Numbered from the stretch's first letter, positions 11,546-24,679 are shown. The stretch is DNA of 64,000 nt from Hirundichthys speculiger (GCA_018398805.1 JAGFBZ010002346.1:62001-126000); one strand, 5' to 3'. Notes: generated from the sequence alone by a model not told the origin. Numbers and translations: made by a program.

Positions 11546-13962
11546 GCCCTTGGATATTTAGTGCTTTGAGTGGTGGAGGTTAAGTCCCGTTTTACAACAC
11601 TGTCTTAAATGTACTTTTGTTTGCTTTCTCCTCCCAATGAAACCGAAACTGATCATTTAATTCAAACAAAAGTCCTTTTTGCTCTGGAAAAAAAATGCAG
11701 TCATTGTAAAATATTTTATGTTTGATCAAGACGATTTCATGTGAAGACAAAGCCGAGAAACTGGAGTGACTTTATCTTTTTTTTAAGCTTTTATTGTGAA
11801 GCTGCTGTAATGTACGCTTTCATTGGACATCCATGATCTCCAATCAGGCATCGCTGAATAGAAAAGTGTTTCTCCTCAATCCAAGATATCGCTTCACATT
11901 TGACCCTGCAGAAAAGAAGTCTGTCCAGAGGTCACTTCTTTGGGACTGGAGGCATCTGGGATGGATTTCGAAAACGGAAAAATGCAAAGCCGTGCTGCCT
12001 CACACCTTCAGATGTGTTTACAGGACGAAAGGGACAAAGAATCACTTGGTAAAGTCTCTGGAAGTTTTGTCGGAAGGCGTGGCAACATCCCAAAGTGGTA
12101 AAAGCTTCAGTGTCTCAACATTTGCTTCGAAAATGTGTTGCGGTCCCAGGACCTGCGATGGATCGATGACTTGTCCGGGGGTGTAACCCTGCTTTCCATC
12201 TTAAGAGAGCTGACAAGCAGGTATAGATCATGGATGGAGGGATGGATGGAGGGATGAATGGAATGGCAACATTACAAGGAGGCAAAAGCTTTAGTGTCCC
12301 AACATCCTTCTGAAAAGTGTTGCAGGCCCCGGCCCTGTGATGGATTGGTGACTTGTCCAGGGTGTACCCCTGCTTTTCACCCATTGACAGCTGGGATAGT
12401 CCCCAGCAGACCTCTGTGAAAATATGTGGATTAATAGAAGCCCGAAATGCAAAAAATGGATGTAAATTACTAAATGAAATGAAGCTGGCATGGCAAAGTA
12501 TGAAATATCGCGGGCTTACGCTGGATTTAGATAAGTGTTTTCCATATTGTCTCTATTTTCCTTTCTCGGTTTTGAGCTTTTATATTACTCGCGACACGAC
12601 TTGGATGTGGAAGAAAAACTCTCCAGTTTGCAGATTCTTTCCCCTCCACGAGAAGCTGTCCGGAGACATCACCAGCCTTTCTCCGCTGTTTGTCTAATCC
12701 TGTACGCACAACTTCAGTGACCTCAGCTGTAATAACAGAGCGCGTACACATCTCCTCCTCACCCTGTCTTACGGTGGGTCCCCGGGGGCCAATGTTGGCG
12801 AAGGGGACGGTGCTGGAGTGGGCTTTTGGGAGGGATCCAGATGGTTGGTTCGAAGGAAGCTAAATAACTTCAAGGTTCACTTGGTCGAGCGCCGTAAGAC
12901 ATACTTCAACACTTCCTTCACTTTCTCCCTCTCGCTCTCGGTGGGTGTGCCCCGGCTGTATGTTTGTACAAGGCAGTGTGAAAGAGTGAAAGTTTGTGTT
13001 AGTCTTCAGAGCATATCAATCCTTCGATATTTGTGCAGCCAAAAGGCATCTCGCTGAAATAAAAGAATACCAGGAGTCAGGTGCATTCTTGCGCCATTTT
13101 AGGGCAAGAAGACGAACTAGCAAGGTAGTAAGGGAGCGGATATTGCCGTGTGTGAGCGCAAAGAGGATGAAGCGCCTCCATTGCGCTCTCTTTTCCCTCC
13201 TTCTACCCCTCAGGCTCCATAAAATGGCAGTGGATAGCAGGCCGTCCCTGCGGAGCATCACTAGCATAAACATACACTCATGAATGGCCTGCATTGAGCA
13301 GGCACTGGAAGGGGATGCAGGGGGATGCAGGGGTCACCAGCGGACCCCTCCTACTGGGAAGAGGTCACCACACTGACCGCCCTCATGGCAGCGCCACGCA
13401 GAAAGGTACAGACGCTAAACCTCCCCCTCCCCACCCCCTACCGCTGCCATCGAGCCTCGCTCCCTCCATCCGTCCCTCCTGCATCCCCGAAGACTGAGTT
13501 GATAGCCCATGGATCCCCTTCGCTCAGTTACCGACTGATTATTTGTTTTGGCTGGAGAAGTAATTAAGTATTAACGACAGGGCATCAATCTGTCAGGGGC
13601 GTTTTACGGCCGCCTTCTTCAAACTGGAAACCAGGTAACGGTGGAATTTTCTCCCGCTGCTTCGTACAGCGCTCACCCAAAAAACGCATTCTTCTAAACA
13701 ACAAGGACACGATAAAATCGAGAACAAGCGTGAGCTTTTAGCCAGCTGGAGGCGTGGATAAAATGTGGGGGCAGATTAATGAGTTTGACAACCTAAATTT
13801 CAGGGTTATTTTGCCTGTGTACATTCCTGGTTACGCTTAGATGGAGCTGCCACTCAACTTTCATTCCTCCCTTTTTTCCCCCTTTTATTTGTTTATTATT
13901 TTAAACCAGAAAACGAACTCTGACGGTGATTGAAGAGAATAGAGTTCAGTTCAATTCAATTA
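11546..13962. other. Gene-free stretch
   Basis: Contains the tandem SINE-like tails (12090-12420). A 117-codon plus-strand frame at 11833-12186 runs into these repeats and matches no family I know. The rest shows nothing. Confidence 0.5.
12090..12420 (+). repeat. Tandem pair of SINE-like tail segments
   Basis: Two adjacent, diverged copies (12090-12200 and 12270-12420) of AAAAGCTT.AGTGT.., a GTGTTGC block, CCTG.GATGGAT.G.TGACTTGTCC and CCCTGCTTT. Between them lies a (GGATGGA)n stretch. They match the tail of the repeat at 17440. Confidence 0.5.
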
Positions 13963-14394
13963 TTACCTCCGCCAAGGAGGTTATGTTTTTGGCGGTCATT
14001 TATCTGTCTGTCTGTCTGTCTGTGTACAAGATAATTTCAAAAAGTTATGGATGGATTTTGATGAAATTTTCAGGAGTTGTCAAAAATGTGAAAAGGAAGA
14101 ACTGATTTCATTTTGGGTGGGATCTGGAAGAAATCCTGAATTCTGGATCACTTTCAAATTTTCGGTAACATTGTGTTCAATGGGGCCGAAAATTTTGTTT
14201 CTCAATATCTCCGTTAATTATTGCCCAAAACCCATGAAATTTGACTCAGGGATTGACAATGGGAACCTCTATCAAATTTCAAAGGCTGATCTGGATCTGA
14301 TTGAGAACGTGGATTTTATCGCAATCTGTAAATCGCTATATGGGGGAATTCTTGCACTTGGCAGGAGGTCTGCGCTCTCCGAGTGCTTTTCTAG
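13963..14394 (+). mobile_element. Helitron-like non-autonomous element, family F copy 1
   Basis: 5' end TTACCTCCGCCAAGGAGG, then a (TCTG)n run at 14003-14022, and 3' end GCGCTCTCCGAGTGCTTTTCTAG. The CTAG end, a terminal hairpin and the CCTCCGCCAA / TTGGCGGAGG subterminal inverted repeat shown by the other copies fit Helitron/Helentron derivatives. Confidence 0.6.
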
Positions 14395-14830
14395 TATTTG
14401 TATAGCGTCTGTTACAATGTCAATTGTCTCTAGGCGCTTTACAGAGACCTAGAGCATGACCCCCGAGCAAATATCATTAACTAAAATTATAATATTAAAT
14501 CCTGAATCAAGGATAATGGCAAAAAAAATCTTTAAGCCAAAGCAGTGGCAAGGAAAAACTCCACTTTAAGAGGAAGGAAACCTTGAGCAGGACCTGGATC
14601 ATTAGGGGGGACCTTCTTGGCCAGCCAGGTAAAGAAAGAAAAAGAGAGAGGAGACAGAACAGAGAGAGGATGGAGGACAGAGAGAGGAGAGCAAGCAAAT
14701 GCCTGAATAAAATGACTATATAAACAGATGCAGGTAGCAGCACTGAGATGAGATGGTGATCGCCGGTGAAACTGTGGAAAATAGTTGACTCTCATGCTAC
14801 GTGTCACGGGATGATACTGCTCCAAGTACA
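14395..14830 (+). repeat. Fish repeat with AAACCTTGAGCAGGACC box
   Basis: CTAGGCGCTTTACAGAGACC, GGCAAGGAAAAACTCC and AAACCTTGAGCAGGACCTGG in this order are a very common fish dispersed repeat. No coding capacity. Confidence 0.45.
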
Positions 14831-14931
14831 GTCCAACGGGTCAGATTGGACGCAAACCAACAAGTAAAGATTGCAGTTCCTCAAATGACCCATAGAGGCT
14901 GCGACAGACGTCTCCAACAGAGAGTTCCCAG

Positions 14932-15649
14932 TAGAGGTCTTCAGGAACAACCCGAAAAACCCAAGTTCCGACCCGACCCGAATCGGGTCTCGGGTTCAAT
15001 CAAAAAACGTGACTCCAGGTTCGGGTCTGGAATCGGTACAGTTAGTCTTGGGTCTGGTCGGTGCTCTCTGACAGGCTGGGTCCGCATTTACTCGAGAGAG
15101 GTAAAGATATTGGCAGGTGGCAGCCAATGTTAGGACTCGGGGCAGTTAAATTAATTATTCATTATTTGTCATGAAACCATCGTGTTGCCGTAGCGTGTAA
15201 TTAGCGGTTTGCTCGGTTTGCATAATCACGACACGTCCTGACCGGTGTAGGCTATTAGCGTTAGCAGTTGCTACCAATAGCATCTGTATCCACAAATAAA
15301 ATAACGACGTGGATTTATTGTTGTTTACATCACGTAGCCTATGTAGCAACTGAACCGGTAGAAGAAGACAACTTTAGGTTAGAAAATCAAGTTTTTTTCA
15401 ACGCTAGACAACTTTTAACATGAACAACTATGGGCTGGATTGTCTCGGTTCTATTTGGGTATCTCGGTTTGGTTCGTGGTTGGAAACTAAAGACTCGGGT
15501 CGGGTGGGTTCCGGGTCCAAATATTGCAGGTCCATTCGGGTTTGGACTCCCGAACTTATGACAATAGCTCGGGTCAGGTCGGTTTCGGGTCAAATTTTCA
15601 CAGGTCCATTCGGTTCGGGTCCATGAAAGTGGACCCATGAAGACCTTTA
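14932..15649. mobile_element. hAT-like element rich in CGGGT repeats
   Basis: Ends TAGAGGTCTTCA and TGAAGACCTTTA with a perfect 8-bp TSD GTTCCCAG (14924-14931, 15650-15657). The subterminal regions are dense in CGGGT/ACCCG motifs in opposite orientations. No transposase frame. Confidence 0.86.
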
Positions 15650-16984
15650 GTTCCCAGTCTTTGCTTCGGCTCCAGCAGCGCTTGTTTCTGGTGTCAGTTG
15701 AGACAACGTCTGAAATGAGAATGGGTGGTCTCTTGTACAATCACATACTAGTGAGTCTTGTACAAAATGAAATAACTTTGTCCATGTTTTTCATGACACT
15801 CAACATGACCTCAAAGTAATTCATCTGATCAAAGATGTGCACACACCACGATCTGTTTTATTTTTAGACAGCACAATGCTTGTCACCCCGATAACCTAGA
15901 AAGTGTATTCTCAACATCAGGTAGGCTCTGAGGAAGGATCTACTTCAGCTAAAGCTGTAATGGCCGTGTTGTTTTGAGAGGGATAGCGCATCCACGCTGA
16001 TGATTGTGTTGTCGTGCTGGACACTGCAGATAATGGTGCAACAAGAAAAGATGAAAACGCTTCGGTGGGGTCGCCGTGTTGTAGCAGAAAAGGCTGGACG
16101 CTTGCTAGCAGTTATAGCGCAGCGTACTGGAACTGTACAAGAGTGCCATTTGGAACAAAGCCTTGATGTTTTTTCCGAGAATTAACCTGCTTCGTTAGAA
16201 TGAAGTCTCTTAAGTAGTTTAAAGCACGAAACCCTGACGAGGTAAGTTTGCAAGCATGTCATCAGAATTGAAGCACTGCTATTGTCACGATCTGTGGTTT
16301 TGGTTGTTTTGGTGGTTAGGATTTCCTGTGTTTTTTGTATTTAGTTTTGTTTTGTTGATCTTCTGTGATTTTTTTTTTTCCAGATTAGACTTGATTTTCT
16401 TTTGTTCCCTCATTAGGCCCTGTTGTCCTCTTCTTCAATTTAGTTTATCATGGCCCTGTTTTTTTTTTTTCCTCCAAGCAAAACAGAACCTGACAACTGG
16501 AAGTCAACTTCAGCCTCAACCCTGCTCCAAGTCGTTTCACCTGCTAAACCTGGCATGAACTTAGACCCAAATGTCCTTCTGGGAAGAACTATGAGCAATA
16601 TGTGTTGAGAAATGATGTCACCTGTAAAATGCGGCCAGTTTTAGCCACAGTCATGTCCTTCCTGAGAGCCAGTCTCTTACCTCCTTCCTGCAGAAATTCA
16701 ACTCTCAGCCACGGCTATCAACTCTTAAAACAGAGACTGTTTAGAAGACTGTGGTTCATCAACCGTTTCTGTTTTCACCTGCTACTTAGTTGATCTACAA
16801 AGATAAGTGGCCTACAGTGTCTTCTGGGTCATTAAAGAAAGACCTACTGCAAAATCCAGCATGAAAAATGGCACTGGCACTTTAATTTCTTCTTTTCTCG
16901 ATTTCAAAACCTAAATCAAAAGGCCACGATGTGCATTGACCCTAGCAACAAACCGGGTCCTGTTCATCTTCTGTAGCCCAAAGT
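15650..16984. other. Gene-free stretch
   Basis: AT-rich with T runs; short frames only. Nothing recognised. Confidence 0.5.
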
Positions 16985-17405
16985 TCGAAATCCAAGCTTA
17001 TCGTGGTGGAGGGGTTTGCATGTCTGAATGATCCCAGGAGCTGTGTTGTTGCTCCAGGTAGGGTCTCCCTCGGCGACAGGCTAGACTAAGGGAGATTCAA
17101 TCAATTTGTACGTCAAGAGCTCAATGTCCCTCACCTGGACAAACATGGCAGAGGCTCCACTCTGGAGGCGGGTCTGGAGAAGTGGCCACAGATGCCTGGT
17201 GGCTTGGCCCTTACCTTTACTCTCAGGGTCCGGGCGGGCTTAGTCTGGTCAAGCTAGAAGGGTTTGCCCTCCTTTGGGCCCACCACCTTCAGGAGGGGCC
17301 ATTTGGGTCAGGTGCAAAGTGCTTTGGGCAGCAGATGTAGGCGTGGGACCTGGCATGCTCGTCCCTGGCTACCGAGGCTGAGGTCAGTGCACCAGCGTAT
17401 CCTGT
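16985..17405 (+). repeat. LINE 5'-UTR-like dispersed repeat
   Basis: Contains GGAGGGGTTTGCATGTC, CTCTGGAGGCGGGTCTGGAG and CCACCACCTTCAGGAGGGGCC..GGGTCAGGTGCA. I recall this GC-rich order from the leader of fish non-LTR elements; the class is uncertain. No ORF. Confidence 0.4.
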
Positions 17406-17439
17406 GACCTGAACCCAAAAAAATGGAGGATGGATGGAT

Positions 17440-17800
17440 CTTGCAGGCAGCGGGTGACTTGGTGGTCAGCACTGTTGCCTCACAGCAAGAAGGTTTCTGG
17501 TTCGAACCTCAGCAGGGGTCTTTCTGTGTGGAGTTTGCATGTTCTCCCTGTGCTTGCGTGGGTTTCCTCCAGGTACTCCAGCTTCCTCCCACAGTCCAAT
17601 AACATGCATGTCAGGTGAACTGGTGGTTCTAAATATACTTGTAGGAGTGATTGTGAGTGCGCATGGCTGTTTTTTCTACATGTGGCCCTGCGATGGACTA
17701 GTGACCTGGACTTGGACCCCTGGACTTCACCCAAAGAGAGCTGGGATAGACTCCAGTAGATCCCTGTGACCCTGCAGAGGATTAAATGGGGATGGATCTC
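17440..17800 (+). repeat. Fish dispersed repeat with tRNA-like head (SINE-like), copy 1
   Basis: GGTCAGCACTGTTGCCTCAC followed by GGTTCGAACC (box-B-like), then TTTGCATGTTCTCCCTGTGC and a tail with CTGGGATAGACTCCAG. It is one of the most common fish genomic repeats; box A is weak. A shorter decayed copy is at 9183-9350. Confidence 0.6.
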
Positions 17801-20171
17801 ACTTTCTTATAACAAAGCTTATGCACATTAGATAAAAATGTTATTTCTTTGCTCTATTGAATCGTTCGGAGTTTACTTATTTACGTCTACAGCACTGCTG
17901 TTTGAGTTGTGACTTCATGTGAGCACAGCAATAATACCAAAGTCCAACACTGGCCTCCTCGGGTCATATATTATATTGGGTATATTGGGTTTTATATGAC
18001 ATTAAAGGTACAGTCAAATACAGTGATACTGTGATGTAAGTTATACATATACTGTTAAAATAAATTAAAGCAGATGTAATATAGCTGTAAAACCGCTGCT
18101 GCCTGTGTTTAACAGTGAAATGTTTACGTGTATCCTCAAGCCTGCATGATGTCATACGACAAAAAAAGAAAAAACAGCAAGGACTCGCATGACTCCGTGT
18201 ACTACTCACGCACCATCCCGGCTGACATATTCAAGATGCAGACGTGAATGTGGTCATAGAGAAAGAGAAGTGGGAGGACTCATCTATGACATCACCTATA
18301 GTGTTTTGAAGCCCAACTGTACGAACTCTGCAGTTGCTACTCTGGCAAGAGTTGGCTGTTCCCATCTCCCCGGTTGATCCAAATATGGCTAAATGAGAGG
18401 GTTGAAAAAGAAAAAAAAAAAAAAAAAAGCTTTGTCAAGACACGCTCACTTTACCTTAATTGCTGCAAGCTTGCTATTTTAGCTTAGCTTAGCTTAGCTT
18501 GTGCTAACCCATTATTCTAACTGATACATTTATTTTGATCAAATCTAACCATCCGTCTTCATTTCAGAGGTTGCTGCTAGAGACGTCTGAAGCAGCTCCT
18601 GCTGGAGCTCTGGTCGAGCCACATTCGCCCACGGAACCTTCCTGGCCGAATCAGAGCCAGCCGTGGTGGTACGAACCATATAATCTTTAAAATAAGAATT
18701 ATGCTCTGTTTGGGTTTTGATTTACAGCTCAGAAGTCAGGTGCAAGTTCAACAAAGGTGCTAAACACCCCTATTTATGCTTATATTTTTTTGGTTGACAT
18801 AATTTTAACCGACGAGGATGAGGCCTGGACACAAGTCAGGGTCTGATCAACCCTGGCTGGGTCATCGAAAGACCCCAAACACCCGACGGCCTCAGGAACA
18901 ACACTGAAGATGTGTCCCAGTGCGTCGGAGGATGTATCGAGGAGCACGAACCTTCACTCCTTCCACACTTGTCATGGATGTCTTTTATGTAAAGTTCAGT
19001 CAACATGTACGAGGTCTATTAAGTCAAGTGAAGCGATCTCTAAAAGTTGCAAGTGCAAAATTGGAGAAGGAAGTCAATGAGGAGGACACACGTGGGAAAA
19101 AAAGTTCCACCGCTAATGAATGACCACCGTTTCTACGCTCAGATTTATGTGGTTGCTCCCCGACGTCCAGCACCGTCCAACCGCCGCCGCATTTCATCCC
19201 TCGTCCATCATCAGCGCGCAGTAACCTTATCCCCTCTGGTGACGGGCAGAGAAATGGAAACGCGCTGATCTGTGTAGCACATGTGCTAACACTAGACCGA
19301 CACCAAGTCGCGGGGACCCCCGCCGCCTCGTTCCACCTGAGCGCAGAGCGGCCGGAGAGGACGGGCGCGTCAGGAGGAGGGGGCCGGCGCCGGCCCCGTC
19401 AATCAAGCATGTTGGGCAGAGAAGTGGCAGCCCGAGAGCCGCTGCTACTGCAGGATGGTTCGAGACCTTTAAAAGAGCGCGGCGTCTCACTGCGGCCCGC
19501 TGGTTCCCGGATGAGGCGTCCGAGTCGTCTTTCTTTGACGGGCAGCTAACTCTCTGTGCTTTCGCAGCGAAGCCTCCTAATGTAATCCAGTTTTTCCGAG
19601 AGCCTCCAAATGTATTATTCTATCATATTTGAGTTGGCCGCACATGCAGCGGCGCCGTGCATGAATCAGGGAAAAAAATAAACAGCAACCGAAGACCATC
19701 CAGGACATCGTCTGAGAAACGGCCGCGGCTAAAAGAAACAAATGGAGAATTGAAAACAAATTGAGATGTTGTTTTCTTAAGGCTTCATATACAACAGACC
19801 ATAATTAGTGAAGCCCTGCATATGTTCGACATAATCTTCTCCAAATATTATTGGAGCAAGATGAGGACATGTCACATGTTTTACATGCGAGTATATTGTT
19901 ACGTTCAGAGTCATTCCTTTGGCTTTTTTGTTTGTGTTTTAGTGTTTGACAAAAAAATAATCGAGGATAAGACAACGGAGAGCTGCCTACACGTGGGCAA
20001 ACACGACAGGTGAGATGATCTCTGGAGAAACTGTGCGTCTGTGGACCGGCGGTTCAGAAACAGACCGTCGGCTCGTTCAGTAACTCCAGATGGGATCACG
20101 TTTGCACCTGTGAGGAACCTCGGAGTGACGTCTGACCAGGATTCGTCCTTCTAGTCTCATATTGAACAACA
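17801..20171. other. Gene-free stretch with a CpG-rich block
   Basis: 19290-19540 is GC- and CpG-rich and holds the palindrome GGGGCCGGCGCCGGCCCC (19380-19397). No exon was recognised. Elsewhere nothing beyond A/T runs and AGCTTAGCTTAGCTTAGCTT (18480-18500). Confidence 0.5.
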
Positions 20172-20833
20172 GTGAATTCCAATTCCTCCCTTAACCTTCA
20201 ATTTTTGGCCCTCAATCTTAACCCTCGAAACTAAGTGTCAGGGTTATCTTATGGCTTAGAAATGTGACACCCTTTAGTGTAGTTACGTCTTCAGACTGAA
20301 ATGTATCAGAGCCTGTGTTGTCTCTGTATTCCCTGAAATGACTCAGGGATAACATTGAAAAGAGCGCTGTATATTCTCTAAATAATATTAGCAAATAACA
20401 CAATAGAGGATACATTATTCAGTCCTCCGTCGCTACACAACAAGGTTTACAAGTAACGCAAAGCCGGCCGGGACCGCCGGTCCGGCAGCAAACACCGTAA
20501 AGTGAAAAAATAAATGTTACGCAACAATGACGCTAATCCATGAAAAAAGTCTCAAAGACAATAAGATGGTTTCGTAACATTTATATCTTTAAGAACTATG
20601 AAGATACTTATATTTGTAGCTAGTTTTTTCGGCGCCATCCTTTTCGAATATGTCTTGGTTAAATTACCCAGTGCCTTCTGGGTAGTTCTTACTTCCAAGG
20701 GTGGTGCTGGAGAATCTCAATTTTGAGGGCGATAGGGCCCTCAAACTCGTCCCTCAATTTGACGTTCTTGCACTTGCACTTAGCGGGAGCGCACATTTTT
20801 GAGATTGAGGGTTAAGGGAGGAATTGGAATTCA
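20172..20833 (-). mobile_element. Inverted-repeat DNA element, family J copy 2
   Basis: Perfect 25-bp terminal inverted repeat starting GTGAATTCCAATTCCTCCC. In minus orientation it contains AAGGATGGCGCCGAAAAAA followed by a mutated donor, matching copy 1 at about 10975-11545. This could be the relic of a transposase first exon (MAPKK..). No 8-bp or TA duplication is evident. Confidence 0.7.
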
Positions 20834-21037
20834 CCCCAAGTCTCCAAAACTTGCGTCTTCCACCTTTGTGACGTCGCCGTATCAGTGGATGGGTTTGTGG
20901 CTTCGAGGTTGGAGTTTCTTACAAAGACGTCGTCTTGCGCTTCAGGCTGAACAAGCCTCCGGCTGATTCAAAACGCCACAGCGACGGTCCCGATGAGGAT
21001 TAGCAGGAGATCATATTTCCACCGCTGGCTTCCTGTT

Positions 21038-21433
21038 TAGGGCTGTAGTGATACACAAATCTTGCGATACGATACACGATATTTGGCTCACGATACGATA
21101 TATCGATATTCATCTTACAATACTTTTACATCATTTTCCGAAAGATTTTAAAGGCACAAAGTGATTTTGGTGACATCTTGTGAGTGTTCAAATGACTTTG
21201 TTTGAATTAATTGAACAGAAAGCATCAATTACACATTATATGGCTGACAGGCAGCTTGCAAATGAGCTTGCAGTTTCTTTATTTTAACACTGCAAACTGT
21301 TGCTTGCAAGGTTTTAGAGGTGGGACACGGAGGTTTTGGAAGAAGCTTAGAATATCAATACCCGTGGCTAAAAAATCAATACTCGATGAAATATCGATAT
21401 ATATCGCAGAATCGATAAAATCGCTCAGCTCTA
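21038..21433 (+). mobile_element. hAT-like MITE, family A copy 2
   Basis: 396 bp from TAGGGCTGTAGTG to CGCTCAGCTCTA, with a perfect 8-bp TSD TTCCTGTT (21030-21037 and 21434-21441). An 8-bp TSD with TAGGG-type ends is the hAT hallmark. It is inserted in a LINE pol remnant that resumes at 21442. Confidence 0.88.
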
Positions 21434-21441
21434 TTCCTGTT

Positions 21442-21960
21442 GAATCGAGGCGGGATTTAAAAATCTTTTTTCCCCACATACAAAGCCCTTAACGGTCTGC
21501 CCCGCCTTCTTATCTCAAAGAGCTTGTGGCTCTGCATCGTCCCAACGTAGCGCCTTGTTCTCGGACTGCAGGCTGGGAGTCGGAGCCTTCAGGTATCGGG
21601 CTCCTCTCTCCTGGAACCAGCTCCCAGTCGGTGTCTGGGACACAGACACCCTCTGTACCGCCAAGATTAGGCTTAAAAGTTTACTTTTTTTGATAAAACT
21701 CAGGCGCCCCGACCCATTCTTCCAGTTATACTGGTGGAGGCCTAAACCCTCCCATAATGCACTAGGGATCTCTCCTCACTCTGTTCCCTTTACTCTCTTT
21801 GTATGTATGTTCCATTAGTATTACAGTTAATATTGCTCTCTTTTTGTGTCTCATGGACAGATGTCCTCGGACTAATCTTGTCTGTGCTTGTTGGTCTCTC
21901 TTTCCTGTCACCTCAGGACCCCCAGCAGCTCAAGGCAGATGGCCAGATGGACTCTATTTA
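21442..21960 (+). mobile_element. L2/Rex-type LINE 3' end
   Basis: Plus-strand frames show YKALNGL (about 21479), then FRYRAPLSWNQLPVGVWDT and IRLKSLLFLIK, the conserved C-terminus of L2/Rex pol, followed by an A/T-rich 3' tail with TTGGGTTAATTAAATGACC. Interrupted upstream by a hAT copy. Confidence 0.6.
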
Positions 21961-22282
21961 AATAAATTGGGTTAATTAAATGACCATAAATTGGATTTAA
22001 TTGGAATACACCTGAAGTGAGTAAAATCTTTCTGGGACTCTGTTGGACTTTCTGTCTGTCTAAAATGTAGTTCTTCATGCTTTTATGCGTAAAAGAGCAG
22101 ATCGGTTTCAAGGAGGCTGAACTTCCGGAGCTCACAACTCCAACGTTCCCCTTGTAGTGCCTTTTTTTTTTTTTTTTGATGAGCTACAGGAACAGCTCTT
22201 GTCTGGTCTGAGCTTCATTTTCGTTTCAGAAGTGCGTGTTCAGCATCCATCACTTCTCTACGCCTCTCTCGATTTTGCCGTG

Positions 22283-23156
22283 AGCTACGAGCACACGATC
22301 TTAAGGCATTATGGATGCCAAGCGATAACTGACATTTTCCACCGAGAAAAATCCGGTGCAAGAAAAAGAAATTTTCAAAATCATCTCATTTTAAAGTCTA
22401 GATGTCGGATGTCATTTCAAGAGACTTGAGTGTCTTGTATTTGGTGTTTAGGTAAATATTAAGGGGTGCAACAGTACAGGTGGCTCACGGTACGGTCCGT
22501 ACCGCGGTTTTTGTGTCACGGTTTCGGTACAGATTCGGTGCAGTTTCAGACCACCCCCTACTCTAAACCCGCGATCACAAGATACCGAGTTTGTGGAAAG
22601 CGCAACTCGCATGTCGGCGCGTAAAAGAGCGCGTCCAAATGGCATAAATGTGCGTCCACCTGGTCACATGTGGACCAGCGCAAATGGCCCTACACGCACG
22701 CACGCTCACATGGAAGTCCAGTGCAAAGTTATTGGAACAAAAATACCGCGGGACATAAAAGCGTATTGTCCCGTGCAGGTCGTACCGAACGGTTTGGTAT
22801 TTTACCGAGTACCGTTGCATCCCTAACATCCACACGTCAAAACTTAGCTACTTGATGGACCCAGTACCATATCAACCTGTGGCCTCAAATCGGCAGGAAT
22901 CGAGGCTAGAAGTCATGACACAGCATGACACAGCAGTTTTAGCAAGTTTAGGCCTCAAAATGGGTTTTCAACATTACAGCTACGAGCACACGATCTTAAG
23001 GCATTATGGATGCCAAGCAATAACTGATATTTTCCATCAAGAAAAATCCGGTGCAAGAAAAGGAATTTCTGAAATCATCTCATTTTAAAGTCTAGATGTC
23101 GGATGTCATTCCAAGAGACTTGAGTGTATTTTAATTGGTGTTTAGGTAAATACAGT
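22283..23156. repeat. Split direct repeat, families H and I
   Basis: The segment from GAGCTACGAGCACACGATCT to GGTGTTTAGGTAAATA occurs twice, at 22283-22459 and 22979-23156. Between the copies lie a hAT-like MITE and a 150-bp segment (22828-22977) also found at 2589-2731. It looks like two copies of one repeat, one interrupted. Confidence 0.6.
22460..22825. mobile_element. hAT-like MITE with GGTACCG-rich ends
   Basis: Terminal inverted repeat GGGGTGCAACAGTAC at the left and GTACCGTTGCATCCC at the right; the interior is full of CGGTAC/GTACCG motifs. The flanks differ, so no TSD can be shown. Confidence 0.62.
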
Positions 23157-24026
23157 ATATCTCATTTGATATCATCATCAACGCCGCTGGTCTTCTGCGT
23201 CCACTCTGCAAACGTTAAAGCCTTTAGGACCAGTGGCCCCATCGCCACCATCATCATACCATCACAGTAACCACACTGATTTCTAGTAAAGAAAAAAAAA
23301 AAAGGTTTTGCTTGCATAATGATGGCTCTGAATATCCATTACTGGATGCCGGTAATTAGTCTCGGTGTTCGCATTCGGCCGTGTGTGTGTGCGCGCTGAG
23401 GGGTTGTGGGGGTGTAAAAGCCTCTTTTCCTGCTTAGCTGTGTACAAGAGGGCAAAATGGAATCATAAGAGAGGCACTCTAAGCATCGGAGATAAAATGT
23501 GTAACCCCCCCCCCTCTACCGCCGCTGCTAACCAAAGTGACTATGATGCATGAAGCAAGTTGAGATTATGCTAATTCAGTAAACATACAAGATGAAACCT
23601 CTTTGCCTCTCTGTGAACTGTTGCAGTTTGTTTGAATTGAGCTGCTTTTTTGGGTCCTGAAGTGTATTTAGCTCACGTTAAGCGGTGAAACCCGGCCAGT
23701 AAGCTTTAGCCTTGTGCTAAAACACTAAAACACTCTCATTTCGGCACGTCCGCTGCACCCTGCTGGGTTCGTATCCGGTTACCGACGAGCGGAGCCGCCT
23801 CAGGTGTCCGGCAGAGACCTGCTCAGCGGCGGCAGGTCCGGGCCTCCCCCGAAGCACCGCCGAAAGAGAACTTTATACTCTGACAGAGCGCAAAAAAATG
23901 CTGTGACAGGGCGCAGGAAGCGCCAGCCACCGTGGGAGGAAGTATCAAATAAAAACAGCATCGTGAAACCTGGATTGGGGGGTCTTGACACTGGCGACTC
24001 CACGCAGAAGGAGGCAGGATGTACAG

Positions 24027-24679
24027 CACATGTGTAAAACACGAAGGCCCGTGGGCCAAATGTGGCCCGTCACGTCATTTCATGTGGCCCTCAAGAGCTT
24101 GGACATTATTGGCTTAAATTTTAAACCAATATTTTAAAACTTAAAATAAGCTTACGCCGCTTTAAAGCGCACATTGACAATAAACTACATCTCCCATCAT
24201 GCATTTTATCATTACCCACAACGATAATGGCAGCCAATTTTTTTAGAACTCATTGACTTAAAAAAAACTTTTTACTAACTAACCCCAACATGTCCAAGAA
24301 AAGAAAAATTGATGCACAAAAGTATAACTTTTGTGTAATGTGTGTCAGTCGTAAAAAAGTTTAATCTACGCCGGCATTTTGACAGCAAACACGGAGCTAA
24401 CTATGCTAAATTTAGCCTGCAAGAAAAACAAAGAACCGCTTCCGCCAACCAAGGTAACGGGTATTATTACAACCACAAACTCTGAGTTTAATATAATAAT
24501 GACTTAAATATTTGAAACTTGAATACATAATAAATACAGAAACCGTTATTTAACATTTATAATAAGGTGTAGTTTAATTTATTTTGATTTTCATTGCATT
24601 TTGTTACATCCATGCTGTCAATCCGGCCCTTCGAGCGCCACCATGATGGTCCTCAGTGAAAATGAGTCTGACACCCCTG
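24027..24679 (-). mobile_element. hAT-Charlie-like element
   Basis: The minus strand begins CAGGGGTGTCAGACTCATTT; the other end is eroded (AAAACACGAAGGCCCG). Perfect 8-bp TSD ATGTACAG (24019-24026, 24680-24687). The GGCCC-rich subterminal sequence is typical of Charlie-type hAT elements. Confidence 0.85.

Noticed and set aside
11833..12186. 117-codon frame as a gene
   Set aside because: No known family, no splice partner, and its end runs into a SINE-like repeat.
17490..17530. tRNA gene at GGTTCGAACC
   Set aside because: Box B-like only; no cloverleaf can be formed and the flanks match a dispersed SINE-like repeat.
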